From Sphingopyxis witflariensis (GTDB lineage: Bacteria > Pseudomonadota > Alphaproteobacteria > Sphingomonadales > Sphingomonadaceae): a stretch of 64,000 nt of DNA. Each line of letters opens with the position of its first letter. Position 1 is the first letter of the stretch. The notes beneath the pieces are model-generated. The model ran no database searches and had not been told where the DNA came from. It saw only the letters and a program-made list of their open reading frames with translations. Below, piece after piece: positions 53,818 to 62,756 of this stretch. Location of the stretch: positions 434,001 through 498,000 of the forward strand of contig NZ_NISJ01000001.1 in assembly GCF_002205635.1 (NCBI RefSeq), read 5' to 3'. Position numbers and translations under genes: made by a program.

Positions 53818-55409
53818 TTCGCGTCCTTCGCCGGAGTGAACAGAAGATCTTGATAATCGTAACTAAAATCGGCGATCGGCGAGACGGGCTTCATCGTCAC
53901 CCGCTCGACCTTGCCGTCGGCGTCGAGGCCGAAGGTCACATAGGCTGGCTCGATCGACTTATCCTCGAACCGCGTGATGAAGCTGTCATATTGCCAATGC
54001 TCCAGCGTCCCGCGCATCCGCGGGGTCGACTGGAAATCGATCGTCAACCGCCCCTTGTCCTCGCGCACCACGATATTGCCGTACCAGGGGTCGTTATAGT
54101 TGCCGGCATAGCGCACACGCGGAAGCGAGGGACCTGTCTTCGCGGGCTTCGCCTGAACCGCTTTCAGCGCTTGCTGCGCTTCAGCAACCCGATCCTTGAC
54201 CCGCGCCGACCACTTTTCCGGCCAGCCCGCTTTGGGCCGGCCCAGATAATGATCGAGCAATTCATAGGTGAGACCGTGGATGACCTCGCCGTCTTCCGAG
54301 TTGATCGTGATCGAAAATCCGACCTGTTTTTCGGGGATCAGCATGACCATCGTCAAAAATCCGAACACCGCGCCGCGGTGGGTCACAAGCTTGACCCCCT
54401 GATAGTCGCGCACCATCCAGCCGAGCGCATAAGTGTCGAAGTTCGGCTGCGTCGCCTGGAACGCTTCGGGAACCGGAGCGATCGGCATGAGCACCGACGG
54501 TGTCCACATTTCACGCGACGCCGCTTCGCTGAACAGCCGGCCTTCGCCCTCGGGCAGCTTGCCCTGCGCGAGCTGGATTTGCAGCCAACGCGCAAGGTCG
54601 CTCGCGCTCATCGCCATGCCTCCGGCGGGGGCGGCGTTGCGGCCGAGCTCGTCATGTTCGTCGAGCTGTTCCTGATCGCCCGCGCCGCGCAGCCCGCCGT
54701 TCATCCGCGCATGCGGAAAGGCCCGGTTGGCGGTAGCAAAGCGCTCCACGCTGTCGCTGGTCGATTCCTGCATCCCGGCAGCCTTGATGATATGCTCGCG
54801 GGTAAAGGCTTCCCATGTCTGGCCGGAAACCGCCTCGATCAACTCGCCTGCGACCATGTAGAGCACATTGTCGTAGGCATAGCCGCTGCGGAAGCTGGTC
54901 GCGGGCTTGATATGGCGCAGGCGCTTAACGCTCTCGCTGCGGCTAAGATTGGTGCGCGGCACGAACAGCAGATCGCCCGCCCCCAGCCCGAGGCCGCTGC
55001 GATGGACGAGCAAATCGCGAATCGTCATTTCGCGCGTCACCCACGGGTCGTACATCTGAAAGCCCGGCAGGTGATCGATCACCTTGTCGTCCCATTTTAT
55101 CTTGCCCTGATCGACCAGTACCGCGAGCGCGGCTGAGGTGACCGCCTTGCCGCTCGATCCGGTCGGGAAGATCGTGTCGGCGTCGACCTTTTCGTTGCTG
55201 CCCAGCTTGCGCGTGCCGAACCCCTCGGCGAGCGTGACCTTGCCCTGCTCGACGATCGCGACCGACATACCGGGGACGCCCGCTGCGGTGCGGATCGCTT
55301 CGATCCGCGCTTCGATGCCTTCGGGCGGCGTCGCGGAGGCGAGGCCTGGGGCGAGCGCTGCGGCGGCTAGCAGGCAGGCCAAGCGCCGGCGGTTGACGGA
55401 AAATATCAT
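53814..55409 (-). CDS. Exported serine hydrolase with DUF3471-like C-terminal domain
   Basis: The 531-residue protein has a signal peptide (MIFSVNRRRLACLLAAAALAPGLASA). The beta-lactamase-fold catalytic motifs are S85-S-G-K88, YAYDNVLYM with the Tyr-x-Asn motif in altered spacing, and the HRGAVFGF motif with the His-x-Gly. A lipocalin-like C-terminal region (RVRYAGNYNDPWYGNIVVREDKGRLTIDF) matches DUF3471. Proteins of this type are often D-Ala-D-Ala carboxypeptidase- or D-aminopeptidase-like. Its ATG overlaps the YkvI-like gene stop. Confidence 0.82.
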   Translation of the reverse strand: MIFSVNRRRLACLLAAAALAPGLASATPPEGIEARIEAIRTAAGVPGMSVAIVEQGKVTLAEGFGTRKLGSNEKVDADTIFPTGSSGKAVTSAALAVLVDQGKIKWDDKVIDHLPGFQMYDPWVTREMTIRDLLVHRSGLGLGAGDLLFVPRTNLSRSESVKRLRHIKPATSFRSGYAYDNVLYMVAGELIEAVSGQTWEAFTREHIIKAAGMQESTSDSVERFATANRAFPHARMNGGLRGAGDQEQLDEHDELGRNAAPAGGMAMSASDLARWLQIQLAQGKLPEGEGRLFSEAASREMWTPSVLMPIAPVPEAFQATQPNFDTYALGWMVRDYQGVKLVTHRGAVFGFLTMVMLIPEKQVGFSITINSEDGEVIHGLTYELLDHYLGRPKAGWPEKWSARVKDRVAEAQQALKAVQAKPAKTGPSLPRVRYAGNYNDPWYGNIVVREDKGRLTIDFQSTPRMRGTLEHWQYDSFITRFEDKSIEPAYVTFGLDADGKVERVTMKPVSPIADFSYDYQDLLFTPAKDAK

Positions 55410-56575
55410 GACGGGTTTCCCTGAGCAGCGCTTTGAAGCGCCTGTTTCTTGTGGGCGAAATGGCTGCGGATCAGGCGGTAGAGCCCGAGCGTCAGCAGCG
55501 GCACGACATAGGTCGCGAGGAAGATATAAGCGAGCGCGCGATATCCGCTGGCAATCAGCGCGACGAGGCCGAAGCGGTCGGCGATGAACATGCACCCGAT
55601 CAATAGCGCGCCGGCGATCGCGCCGCGCGCCCGGTTGCTCAGCGATTGCCCGCGCCGCGCCTTGAGCGCCGCATCAATACGCTCGTTGATTGCGTGCACC
55701 GACCCCGCCCCGCTTTCGAGCAGCGCGGCAAAAATCATCAGTTGGAACAGCAGGTGGAAGATCGGCAGTTCCAGCTTTTGGAGCATGAAGTCCGACGGAA
55801 GCGTCTCGTTGATGATACCGGGATAAAAGGCGATCATCGCGATGAAGAACAGCACTGCGGGCACCATCGCGAGCGGGCCTGCGATCAGGCCCGAGACGAT
55901 CGCGTCGCGCTGGCTGGTCATGTGGCGGACGACGGGCAGGATCACCACCGCGCCGACAACATTGTAGCTGGCATAGGTCAGGCCACCCAGCGCCCAGCCG
56001 TCGGTCGGCGTCGGGATGGCAAAGCGCGCTACGATCAGGTCGCCAAAGCTGCTCAGCGCCAAGACCATGAACAGCGCATAAACGCCGTAAAGCAGGAAGG
56101 AGACATATTTGAACAAGCCCTCGACCGAGCTGTTGCCGAAGGTCGCGAATAGTGCGATCAGCGCGGCGAGGCTGATGGTTCCGGCGATCGACGGCAGGCC
56201 AAAGACCGCGCTGCCAATCTCGCCCGCGGCAGCGCCGAACACCGCAAGGATGAGCGTGACGAACAGGACATAGGCGATCTCGAACAGGATCCAGCCGCGG
56301 CCCAATAATTTCTCGAAGAAGCTGCGATAATCGAACGCCCCCACTGCACGCGCAAAGGCGAAGGTCGCCGCGCAGATGACGCTCCACAGCAGCATCGCGA
56401 GCAGCATCGCCGCCAATCCGCCCCACGGCCCGCTTGGCAGGAAAAATTCCGCAAGCTCGCGTCCGGTGGCATAGCCACCACCGATCACAACGGCCTTGAA
56501 GGCGAAACCCGGCAGCAGGAACCGCTGGAACCAGGAGGATCCAGCTGTCGCTGCCGGGGCGGCCATTCCGCTCAT
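55406..56575 (-). CDS. YkvI-like integral membrane transporter
   Basis: The 389-residue protein has about ten membrane helices. It begins FLLPGFAFKAVVIGGGYATGRELAEFFL, the opening of YkvI-type proteins, distant relatives of amino-acid transporters of the APC/NSS fold. Further segments are WSVICAATFAFARAVGAFDYRSFF, ASYNVVGAVVILPVVRHM and LLFQLMIFAALLESGAGSVHAINER. The gene sits between the DgcN-like and a serine hydrolase gene with 4-base overlaps on both sides, so it probably moves the amino acid processed there. Confidence 0.75.
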   Translation of the reverse strand: MSGMAAPAATAGSSWFQRFLLPGFAFKAVVIGGGYATGRELAEFFLPSGPWGGLAAMLLAMLLWSVICAATFAFARAVGAFDYRSFFEKLLGRGWILFEIAYVLFVTLILAVFGAAAGEIGSAVFGLPSIAGTISLAALIALFATFGNSSVEGLFKYVSFLLYGVYALFMVLALSSFGDLIVARFAIPTPTDGWALGGLTYASYNVVGAVVILPVVRHMTSQRDAIVSGLIAGPLAMVPAVLFFIAMIAFYPGIINETLPSDFMLQKLELPIFHLLFQLMIFAALLESGAGSVHAINERIDAALKARRGQSLSNRARGAIAGALLIGCMFIADRFGLVALIASGYRALAYIFLATYVVPLLTLGLYRLIRSHFAHKKQALQSAAQGNPS

Positions 56576-57618
56576 GCGAGGCAGTTATCCACCAAGCGGG
56601 CGAAAGCCTCACCGCCGCGGATAGGGTCAGCGACCGGCAATCCCAGCCTCTCGCTTTCGCTCGCCATCAGCGCGATCGCTTCCTCCTCGCCGAGATGCGA
56701 GGTGTTGAACGAGACACCGCCACAACGGATCGCTGCATTGGTCCGCGCGCCGAGGCGCAGGTTGAGGTCGATCGCCTCCTCGATGCTCGGCACCGCATAG
56801 CCAGGGGTTCCCAGCATCTGCTCGCGGCCCGGCTGATGACAGACGACGATCACGTCGGGCTGGCTGCCGTGCAGCAGGCCAAGCGACACAGCGGCATAGG
56901 CGGGATGCAACAGCGACCCCTGCCCCTCGACAATATCCCAATGCGCCGGATCGGCGTCGGGACTGAGCATCTCGGCCGCACCCGCTTCAAAATCGGAGAT
57001 CACCGCGTCCATCGGAATGCCACCGCCGGCGATCATGATCCCGGTCTGGCCACTTGCACGAAAATCGACATCGACCCCGCGGTCGGCGAAGGCACGCGAA
57101 ATGGCGAGCGCGGTATATTTCTTGCCCAGTGCGCAATCGGTTCCAACGGTCAGCAACCGCTTGCCCGAACGCTTACGCCCATTGCCGATCAACAGGTTAC
57201 GCGGCGGATCGCGTACGTCAATCAACTGCCGCCCGAGCCGTTCCGCCAATTCCGCAAGGCCGGGGACATCGGACAAACGGACGTGCATACCGCTGACGAT
57301 ATCCAGCCCCGCCTCCAGCGCTTCAGCCAGCGCGGGGATCCAGCTTGCCGGAATAATGCCGCCGCTGTTGGCGACCCCGATCAACAGTGAACGCGCGCCC
57401 TTTGCGGCTGCTTCGGCGGGCGTCAGCACCTTCAGTCCGGTGCTGACCTTCGCGGCGGGCAGCGCGTATTCGCCGACGCACTTTTCGGGAGCCCAATCGC
57501 GCAGCCCATAAGCCGTTTTCGCAAAACCGCTCTCGGTCGTATCGCCAAGAAACAGCAAATAGGGCTGAGGCAGGCTCAGGGCACCGGCGGCAGTGTCGAG
57601 GGATGTTTGAATGTTCAC
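56572..57618 (-). CDS. DUF1611 family protein, DgcN-like (D-glutamate N-acetyltransferase candidate)
   Basis: The 348-residue protein starts at GTG 57618 (GGTGAGAG upstream); an ATG 33 codons earlier is also open. The N-terminal Rossmann domain (PYLLFLGDTTESGFAKTAYGLRDW) is joined to a P-loop domain with VGTDCALGKKYTALAISRAF, QTGIMIAGGGIPMDAVISDF and WDIVEGQGSLLHPAYAAVSLGLLHG. DUF1611 proteins were annotated as unknown NTPases; DgcN members act with the epimerase-like DgcA in D-glutamate catabolism. Both partners occur in this locus. The assignment is by family and context. Confidence 0.8.
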   Translation of the reverse strand: MNIQTSLDTAAGALSLPQPYLLFLGDTTESGFAKTAYGLRDWAPEKCVGEYALPAAKVSTGLKVLTPAEAAAKGARSLLIGVANSGGIIPASWIPALAEALEAGLDIVSGMHVRLSDVPGLAELAERLGRQLIDVRDPPRNLLIGNGRKRSGKRLLTVGTDCALGKKYTALAISRAFADRGVDVDFRASGQTGIMIAGGGIPMDAVISDFEAGAAEMLSPDADPAHWDIVEGQGSLLHPAYAAVSLGLLHGSQPDVIVVCHQPGREQMLGTPGYAVPSIEEAIDLNLRLGARTNAAIRCGGVSFNTSHLGEEEAIALMASESERLGLPVADPIRGGEAFARLVDNCLA

Positions 57619-57708
57619 GGCTCTCACCAAAATCGGAAGGAGGCCTAGGTGCAATGCCGCTGCGGCAACGATCCCACGCCCCTCTTCGCTGTTGTCCTGT
57701 TTCAAGTC

Positions 57709-57726
57709 TATTTTCAAAATTTGATA
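57709..57726. promoter_or_regulatory. Putative operator TATTTTCAAAATTTGATA (site 2)
   Basis: It lies about 91 bases upstream of the DgcN-like GTG start. It shares TATTTTCAA and a distal TGA with sites 1 and 3. A second partial copy (ATCAAGAAAATTTGAAA) follows at once. Confidence 0.6.
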
Positions 57727-57800
57727 ATATCAAGAAAATTTGAAAAATTCTTTATCCAATGGGACCGTCCGAGCGCGCATGCGGCGCGCCCGGCCCTGGA

Positions 57801-59783
57801 TCAGAAGTGGGTGTCAAAGGCGATCAGGTGAAAACCCAAGGCGACCCACAGAAGCACAACCGCACAGAACAGCAGCACGACGCTCCAGGATTTCGCGAAC
57901 CGGCCCCGCTTGCCCGTCCAGACGTGCCAGACATTCCACGCGGCGCTGGCCAGCAGCCCCATGAACACAATCGGCGTGGCGATCAAAAGCATGATCAGCG
58001 CCCAGTCGAGTTCACCGCTCATCGACGAGAAATCCGACAAGAGCGCAGAGGCGAACAGGAACCATCCGGCCATCACAGCGACAGCGAGTCCTGCCAGGCC
58101 ACGAGTCACGCGATAGCTTTTCACCGCCGCGGGAGGGAGCGTCGCCTTGACGCCATAGTGGCGCCGAGCCCATGCCGAGACCGGCCATGCAATCGCGGTG
58201 AGCAACAGCACGCCAAGACTGAACAAAAAGGCAGGCGTGAGCCAGGCGCTAGAAAGATACCATGGCACCGGCTCGAACAGCATGAAGGGCGACGAGGAAT
58301 CGAGGCCGATCCGGGTGACGCGGCCATTTTCGACCTTGGCAGCGAGGCGCGCCTTGCTACCCTCGTCGCGCCAGACAAAGGGCTCAATCTCGACCCATTT
58401 GCGGGCCTGGCCACCCATGCCCGACGACGCGCTGAATTGAATCCGTCCATCGCGGTCGAGCGTGACCTTGACCTGTCCGGAAAGCTCCATTGCCTTCAGG
58501 AAGCTCGTTTCGATCCGGCGGGTCTTGTTATAGGTGCCAACCATCATCCGCGCATGCTCGCGCGCGGTGGCGGCGTCGACCCGGCCGTCGCGCTGCGCGA
58601 ACGGGAAATAGCGATCGGCAAAGGCTTCGAACAAATAGCTGCGGATCGGGCCCGACACATTTTGTGTGCCCCCGGCGTTCATCGACATGTAAATGCCGAC
58701 CTTTTCTTCGGGGAAAAGCCAGAGCTGGCTATGGAAGTTAATGCTGTCCCCGGCGTGCGAAATGGCTTTGCGGCCATTGATATTCTGCTCGTAGAAACCC
58801 AGCGCCATGCCGTTCAGCGCCGGAATCGCCCTCGATATGGTGCCGTGCATCTGCGCTGCGGTCGCTGGCTTCAGCAACGCGCCGCCATTGTTCAGATGCG
58901 CCAGCATGAAGCGCCCCATGTCGGCGCCCGACGTCGTCAAGCCGCCCGCGGGAGCGAGGTTACTTATCTCAAACCGACCCGGCTTGCCCGATCCCAACTT
59001 ATATCCGCTGGCCATCAACGGCCGCAGCGACGCAGGGAGCGGCTGGCGAAAGCTCGACCGCGCCATACCGGCGGACGCGAAGATGCGCTGTTCGGCGTAA
59101 GTGTCGAACGGCACGCCCGACACGCGCTCGACGACATAGGCAGCCAGCGCCGTACCATAGTTGGAATAGGCTGGGGTCGATCCCGGTGCATAAATGCGTT
59201 TCGGCAATGAGCGTTTCAGCATGTCGCCCAGCGGCGGCGCGCCATTGGGATCATAGCTATTGAGCGCCCGCTGCACCTCATCGAAGCCCCCGGTATGCGT
59301 CATCAGATTGCGCATTGTGATGGGTCGGCCGTCATATGCGGGAATTTTGAAATCAAGATAAGCGTTTACGTCGCGATCGAGATCAACCTTGCCCTGTTCA
59401 ACCATCTGCATCACTGCGGTCCAAGTGAAGAGCTTTGAAACCGATGCCTGGCGAAAAAGCGTCATCTCGGGATCCACCGGCCGCCGCGCCGCGACATCGG
59501 CATAGCCGAACCCCCGCTGCGTCAGCACCGCTCCGTCCTTAACAACGACTACGACCGCGCCCGCAGCATCGCCGCGTTTGAGGGCATAGGGCATATAGCC
59601 GTCGAGCCAGGCGTCGACGTCGCTTTTGACCATCGCGGGAGCGGAAGGCGATACGCGCATGTCGCGCGGTTCTACCGAAGGTGCAGCGGCGGGCGGACGC
59701 GCCGCAGATTCGGTCATCGGCGGCGCCACAGCCCCGAAAAGCATCACCGCGGCCAGCAACCCGCATGACTTTAGGAACCGCAT
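57801..59783 (-). CDS. Exported serine hydrolase with C-terminal membrane domain (paralogue)
   Basis: The 660-residue protein is a close relative of 45123-47087. It has a signal peptide (MRFLKSCGLLAAVMLFGAVAPP), catalytic S114-V-S-K117, Y206-S-N208 and SHAGD for the His-x-Gly motif. Long shared blocks include GAVVVVVKDGAVLTQRGFGYAD and RIFASAGMARSSFRQPLP. Several C-terminal helices (AWLTPAFLFSLGVLLLTAIAW, GLAGLAVAVMAGWFLFASALL, ALIMLLIATPIVFMGLLAS, SVVLLFCAVVLLWVALGF) anchor it. The ribosome site GGAGGGAGAGGG is strong. Operator site 3 lies 66 bases upstream. Confidence 0.86.
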   Translation of the reverse strand: MRFLKSCGLLAAVMLFGAVAPPMTESAARPPAAAPSVEPRDMRVSPSAPAMVKSDVDAWLDGYMPYALKRGDAAGAVVVVVKDGAVLTQRGFGYADVAARRPVDPEMTLFRQASVSKLFTWTAVMQMVEQGKVDLDRDVNAYLDFKIPAYDGRPITMRNLMTHTGGFDEVQRALNSYDPNGAPPLGDMLKRSLPKRIYAPGSTPAYSNYGTALAAYVVERVSGVPFDTYAEQRIFASAGMARSSFRQPLPASLRPLMASGYKLGSGKPGRFEISNLAPAGGLTTSGADMGRFMLAHLNNGGALLKPATAAQMHGTISRAIPALNGMALGFYEQNINGRKAISHAGDSINFHSQLWLFPEEKVGIYMSMNAGGTQNVSGPIRSYLFEAFADRYFPFAQRDGRVDAATAREHARMMVGTYNKTRRIETSFLKAMELSGQVKVTLDRDGRIQFSASSGMGGQARKWVEIEPFVWRDEGSKARLAAKVENGRVTRIGLDSSSPFMLFEPVPWYLSSAWLTPAFLFSLGVLLLTAIAWPVSAWARRHYGVKATLPPAAVKSYRVTRGLAGLAVAVMAGWFLFASALLSDFSSMSGELDWALIMLLIATPIVFMGLLASAAWNVWHVWTGKRGRFAKSWSVVLLFCAVVLLWVALGFHLIAFDTHF

Positions 59784-59848
59784 AACCCTCTCCCTCCTGA
59801 TTTAGCCGTCAGTCGCGACCGCACATGCAGAAATTTCTCATTCTGAAA

Positions 59849-59866
59849 TATTTTCAATTTCTGATA
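59849..59866. promoter_or_regulatory. Putative operator TATTTTCAATTTCTGATA (site 3)
   Basis: Same motif as sites 1 and 2, with an overlapping TTTCTCATTCTGAAA palindrome just before it (59834-59848). It lies upstream of the serine hydrolase gene 57801-59783, in the gap below the XRE-cupin regulator gene. Confidence 0.6.
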
Positions 59867-60065
59867 TAGACAGGCTGTGCTGAAATTTGTCAACGGCGAC
59901 TGCGATCCAGTCGATCCGGCAGATGCGCGCGAGAACCACCCCACAACGCGATGCATTTTTCAGAAAACGACAGGCTGGGCGAGCACCCCTGCAGCAAAGC
60001 ACGGCTTCGCGAGCCTGACAGCCGCCCCCGCAGCGATCACAGTACAGAATATTTCGCGCGCAGTG

Positions 60066-60740
60066 CTAGGCGCGCTGCCCACCATCGACGGGATGGAGAG
60101 CCGACTTCAGGTCGGCGTCGGTCGCGGAACAAACGGACAATATGCGGCATGGCCTCTCGCCGACCGCAACATAGCCATGCCCCATCGAAGCATCGAAATA
60201 GACCGAATCGCCCGTTTTGAGACGCGACGGTGCGTAAATATCGCTGTGAAACTCGCACTCCCCCTCAAGAACGATCACATATTCTTCGCCCGAATGGCGC
60301 ATCAGGTCGCCGAAATCCTCAATCGAACGCACCTTTACCTCGATAATCATGGGGTTCAGAAGCTTGTTAAGGAGGTCGGCCGAAGGATAGGTGTAGTTAT
60401 AGGTTGCGGTTTCGATCGAAGGCCCTTCACCGAGGGGGGTGATGCTGCGCCGCCCCGTCGCGGCATGTGTGGCGACGGGTTGAGATGTGGCGGCCGAAAA
60501 CAACTGCGTGATATCGATGTCGAGCCCCTGACTGAGCCGCAGCAGCTTCTCATAGCTGAGGGACATTTTGCCAGTTTCAATCTTTGACAAGGTTGAAACG
60601 GGAATCCGCGTACGCTCGCTAACTTCGGCGAGCGTCCACCCCTTCTCGTTCCGAAGCTCTCTCAGAAAAATTCCCGGATTTCCGTCGACGGCGGGCCGTC
60701 GATCGCGACCGGGTGAGCTTAGGTGACTGGTAGATGGCAT
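60066..60740 (-). CDS. XRE-cupin transcriptional regulator
   Basis: The 224-residue protein starts MPSTSHLSSPGRDRR with AAAGGA upstream. The HTH_3 domain (LRELRNEKGWTLAEVSERTRIPVSTLSKIETGKMSLSYEKLLRLSQGLDID) is at about 25-80. A C-terminal cupin (EEYVIVLEGECEFHSDIYAPSRLKTGDSVYFDASMGHGYVAVG) at about 140-205 probably senses a small ligand. Regulators of this type often control adjacent amino-acid or peptide catabolic genes. It lies at the top of the locus, and the shared TATTTTCAA motif is its most likely site. Confidence 0.88.
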   Translation of the reverse strand: MPSTSHLSSPGRDRRPAVDGNPGIFLRELRNEKGWTLAEVSERTRIPVSTLSKIETGKMSLSYEKLLRLSQGLDIDITQLFSAATSQPVATHAATGRRSITPLGEGPSIETATYNYTYPSADLLNKLLNPMIIEVKVRSIEDFGDLMRHSGEEYVIVLEGECEFHSDIYAPSRLKTGDSVYFDASMGHGYVAVGERPCRILSVCSATDADLKSALHPVDGGQRA

Positions 60741-60903
60741 CGGTGTCCTTTCAATCCTCTTTCCCATTTAGCACATATTTGCTCATCTATCCTATCTATC
60801 AAGCGCGACAGCTTGCAAAATCGCAGCTTTTGAAAAAGAAAATTACGCGCTGGATGAATAAAGTCCACTTTCTCGATCGCCTGGGCGCGACACAGAGCCT
60901 GAT

Positions 60904-61368
60904 TCAAACAGGAATGGCGGTGGTGACTTTGACCGGCTTCAGCGCAAAACTCGAGTTGATCGCGCCGACGCCGGGCAGATGCAAAAGCGTCTTGCGCAGA
61001 AATTGTTCATAATCCTCGATGCTGCGCGCCAGCACGCGCAACACATAATCACTCTCACCACTCATCGAGAAGCATTCGACGATTTCAGCATGGCCACGCA
61101 CCGCCGCTTCAAAGGCCTCGAGCACCGGCTCTTCATGATTGCGGATCTTGATCTGGGCAAAGACATTCACCGGATAGCCGAGCCCCACCGCGTCGAGCAT
61201 GAATGAACGGCCGAGAATCAGGCCCGCTTCTTCCATACGGCGCACCCGGCGCCAGCACGGCGTATGCGACAGGCCGACGCGCTCGGCGACCTCGACCATC
61301 GACAGCTGCGGCTCATCCTGCAGGCAGCGCAGGATCTTTCGGTCGAATGCATCAATCTTGAAATCCAT
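60904..61368 (-). CDS. Lrp/AsnC-family regulator (BkdR-like)
   Basis: The 154-residue protein starts MDFKIDAFDRKILRCLQDEPQL with AAGGTGAG upstream. The N-terminal HTH is LSMVEVAERVGLSHTPCWRRVRRMEEAGLI. The C-terminal RAM domain (YPVNVFAQIKIRNHEEPVLEAFEAAVRGHAEIVECFSMSGESDYVLRVLARSIEDYEQFLRKTLLHLPGV) binds amino acids. Divergent placement from the branched-chain dehydrogenase genes, as for BkdR in pseudomonads, suggests control by branched-chain amino acids. A palindromic region lies in the shared promoter gap. Confidence 0.92.
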   Translation of the reverse strand: MDFKIDAFDRKILRCLQDEPQLSMVEVAERVGLSHTPCWRRVRRMEEAGLILGRSFMLDAVGLGYPVNVFAQIKIRNHEEPVLEAFEAAVRGHAEIVECFSMSGESDYVLRVLARSIEDYEQFLRKTLLHLPGVGAINSSFALKPVKVTTAIPV

Positions 61369-61391
61369 TCGCTCACCTTGATCGTTAAGTT

Positions 61392-61420
61392 GGAATTGCA
61401 TTGCAATAAAATTGCATTCC
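61392..61420. promoter_or_regulatory. Inverted repeat between lrp-like gene and dehydrogenase operon
   Basis: GGAATTGCA at the left and TTGCATTCC at the right face each other around TTGCAATAAAA, giving an imperfect palindrome 24 bases upstream of the Lrp-type start. AT-rich centres with such arms are typical of Lrp-family sites. Confidence 0.5.
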
Positions 61421-61477
61421 ACGCAATCAGATTACCATAAATCGACGATTCCGAGCAAACAACGCAATCCCATTTCA

Positions 61478-62752
61478 ATGCGTTCGCGGTACAAATACGC
61501 TGTGTCAAACGCTCCTGTCCTTCGGCCGAACCGGCTGCCGCTTCGCCTGCATATTCCTGAGCCGGTCGCTCGTCCGGGTGAGGCGGCGCATTTTGGCAAT
61601 CTCGCTTTAGCCGAAGCGGGCGCGGTTGCGCGTCCCGATATCGACACCGTCGAGGCCGATGTCCGGCACCTGCCCTATACGCTGATCCGAGTGCTGGACG
61701 ACGATGGCCATGCCGTGGGGCCGTGGGCACCCGGGCTTGATGCCGAGCAACTGATAGCGGGCCTCGCGGCGATGCTGCGCACACGTATTTTTGACGACCG
61801 GCTGTTTCGCGCACACCGGCAGGGCAAAACCAGCTTCTACATGAAATGTACCGGCGAAGAGGCGATCGCGGTCGCACAGAGTATGGCTCTCGGCCGCAAC
61901 GATATGTGCTTCCCGACCTATCGCATGCTCGGCTGGCTGATGGCGCGTGACTATCCGCTCGACGCGCTGGTGAACCAGATTTTCTCCAACGCCGCCGACC
62001 CGCTCGCCGGGCGCCAGCTACCGATCCTCTATTCGGCGCGCGACTATGGTTTCTATTCGCTGTCGGGCAATCTTGGCAGTCGCTTTGGTCATGCCGTCGG
62101 CTGGGCGATGGCGTCGGCCTATCGCGGCGACGAGGGGATCGCGCTCGGCATGGTCGGCGACGGCACAACCGCCGAAGGCGATTTCCACGAGGCACTGACC
62201 TTCGCCGCGGTCTATCGTGCGCCGGTCATCCTGTGTGTGACAAACAACCAGTGGGCGATCTCCAGCTTCACCGGCATCGCGGGCGCCGAAACAGCAACCT
62301 TTGCCGCCAAGGCGCTCGCCTATGGCATCCCGGGGCTCCGAGTCGATGGCAATGATTTCCTCGCGGTCTGGGCGGCAACGCAATGGGCGGCCGAACGCGC
62401 GCGCGCGAACCTCGGCTCGACCCTCATCGAATTCGTGACCTATCGCGTCGCAGGCCATTCGACGAGCGACGACCCCACCCAATATCGCCCGAAGGACGAG
62501 GCCGATCACTGGCCACTCGGCGACCCGGTCGACCGGCTCAAAGCCCATCTCATCGCGATCGGAGTGTGGGACGAAGAACGGCATGCAGCGCTGACAAAAC
62601 AGCTCGACGATGAGGTGAAGGCTGCGGTCAAGGCGGCCGAAGCCGTCGGCACATTGGGCGCGTCCAAGCCGCCGGTCGGCGAAATGTTCGAATGTGTCTT
62701 CAAGGACGCCGACTGGCGCATCGACGAACAACGAACAGAGCTGGGACTTTAA
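61478..62752 (+). CDS. bkdA1: Branched-chain 2-oxoacid dehydrogenase E1 component, alpha subunit
   Basis: The protein has about 424 residues; the start is uncertain (ATG 61478, or GTG 61502, which begins SNAPVLRPNRLPLRLHIPEP). Thiamine-diphosphate site: GMVGDGTTAEGDFHEALTFAAVYRAPVILCVTNNQWAIS. The front (YTLIRVLDDDGHAVGPWAPGLDAEQL) and the SFYMKCTGEEA and ARDYGFYSLSGNLGSR blocks match the Pseudomonas-type BCKDH alpha rather than pyruvate dehydrogenase. It decarboxylates the 2-oxoacids from Leu, Ile and Val. The beta and E2 genes follow with gaps of 4 and 1 bases. Confidence 0.9.
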   Translation: MRSRYKYAVSNAPVLRPNRLPLRLHIPEPVARPGEAAHFGNLALAEAGAVARPDIDTVEADVRHLPYTLIRVLDDDGHAVGPWAPGLDAEQLIAGLAAMLRTRIFDDRLFRAHRQGKTSFYMKCTGEEAIAVAQSMALGRNDMCFPTYRMLGWLMARDYPLDALVNQIFSNAADPLAGRQLPILYSARDYGFYSLSGNLGSRFGHAVGWAMASAYRGDEGIALGMVGDGTTAEGDFHEALTFAAVYRAPVILCVTNNQWAISSFTGIAGAETATFAAKALAYGIPGLRVDGNDFLAVWAATQWAAERARANLGSTLIEFVTYRVAGHSTSDDPTQYRPKDEADHWPLGDPVDRLKAHLIAIGVWDEERHAALTKQLDDEVKAAVKAAEAVGTLGASKPPVGEMFECVFKDADWRIDEQRTELGL

Positions 62753-62756
62753 TACC

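Noticed and set aside
52510-53853. Long plus-strand frame opposite the alpha/beta hydrolase
   Set aside because: Antisense shadow; the minus strand has an intact GHSIGG hydrolase with overlaps to its neighbours.
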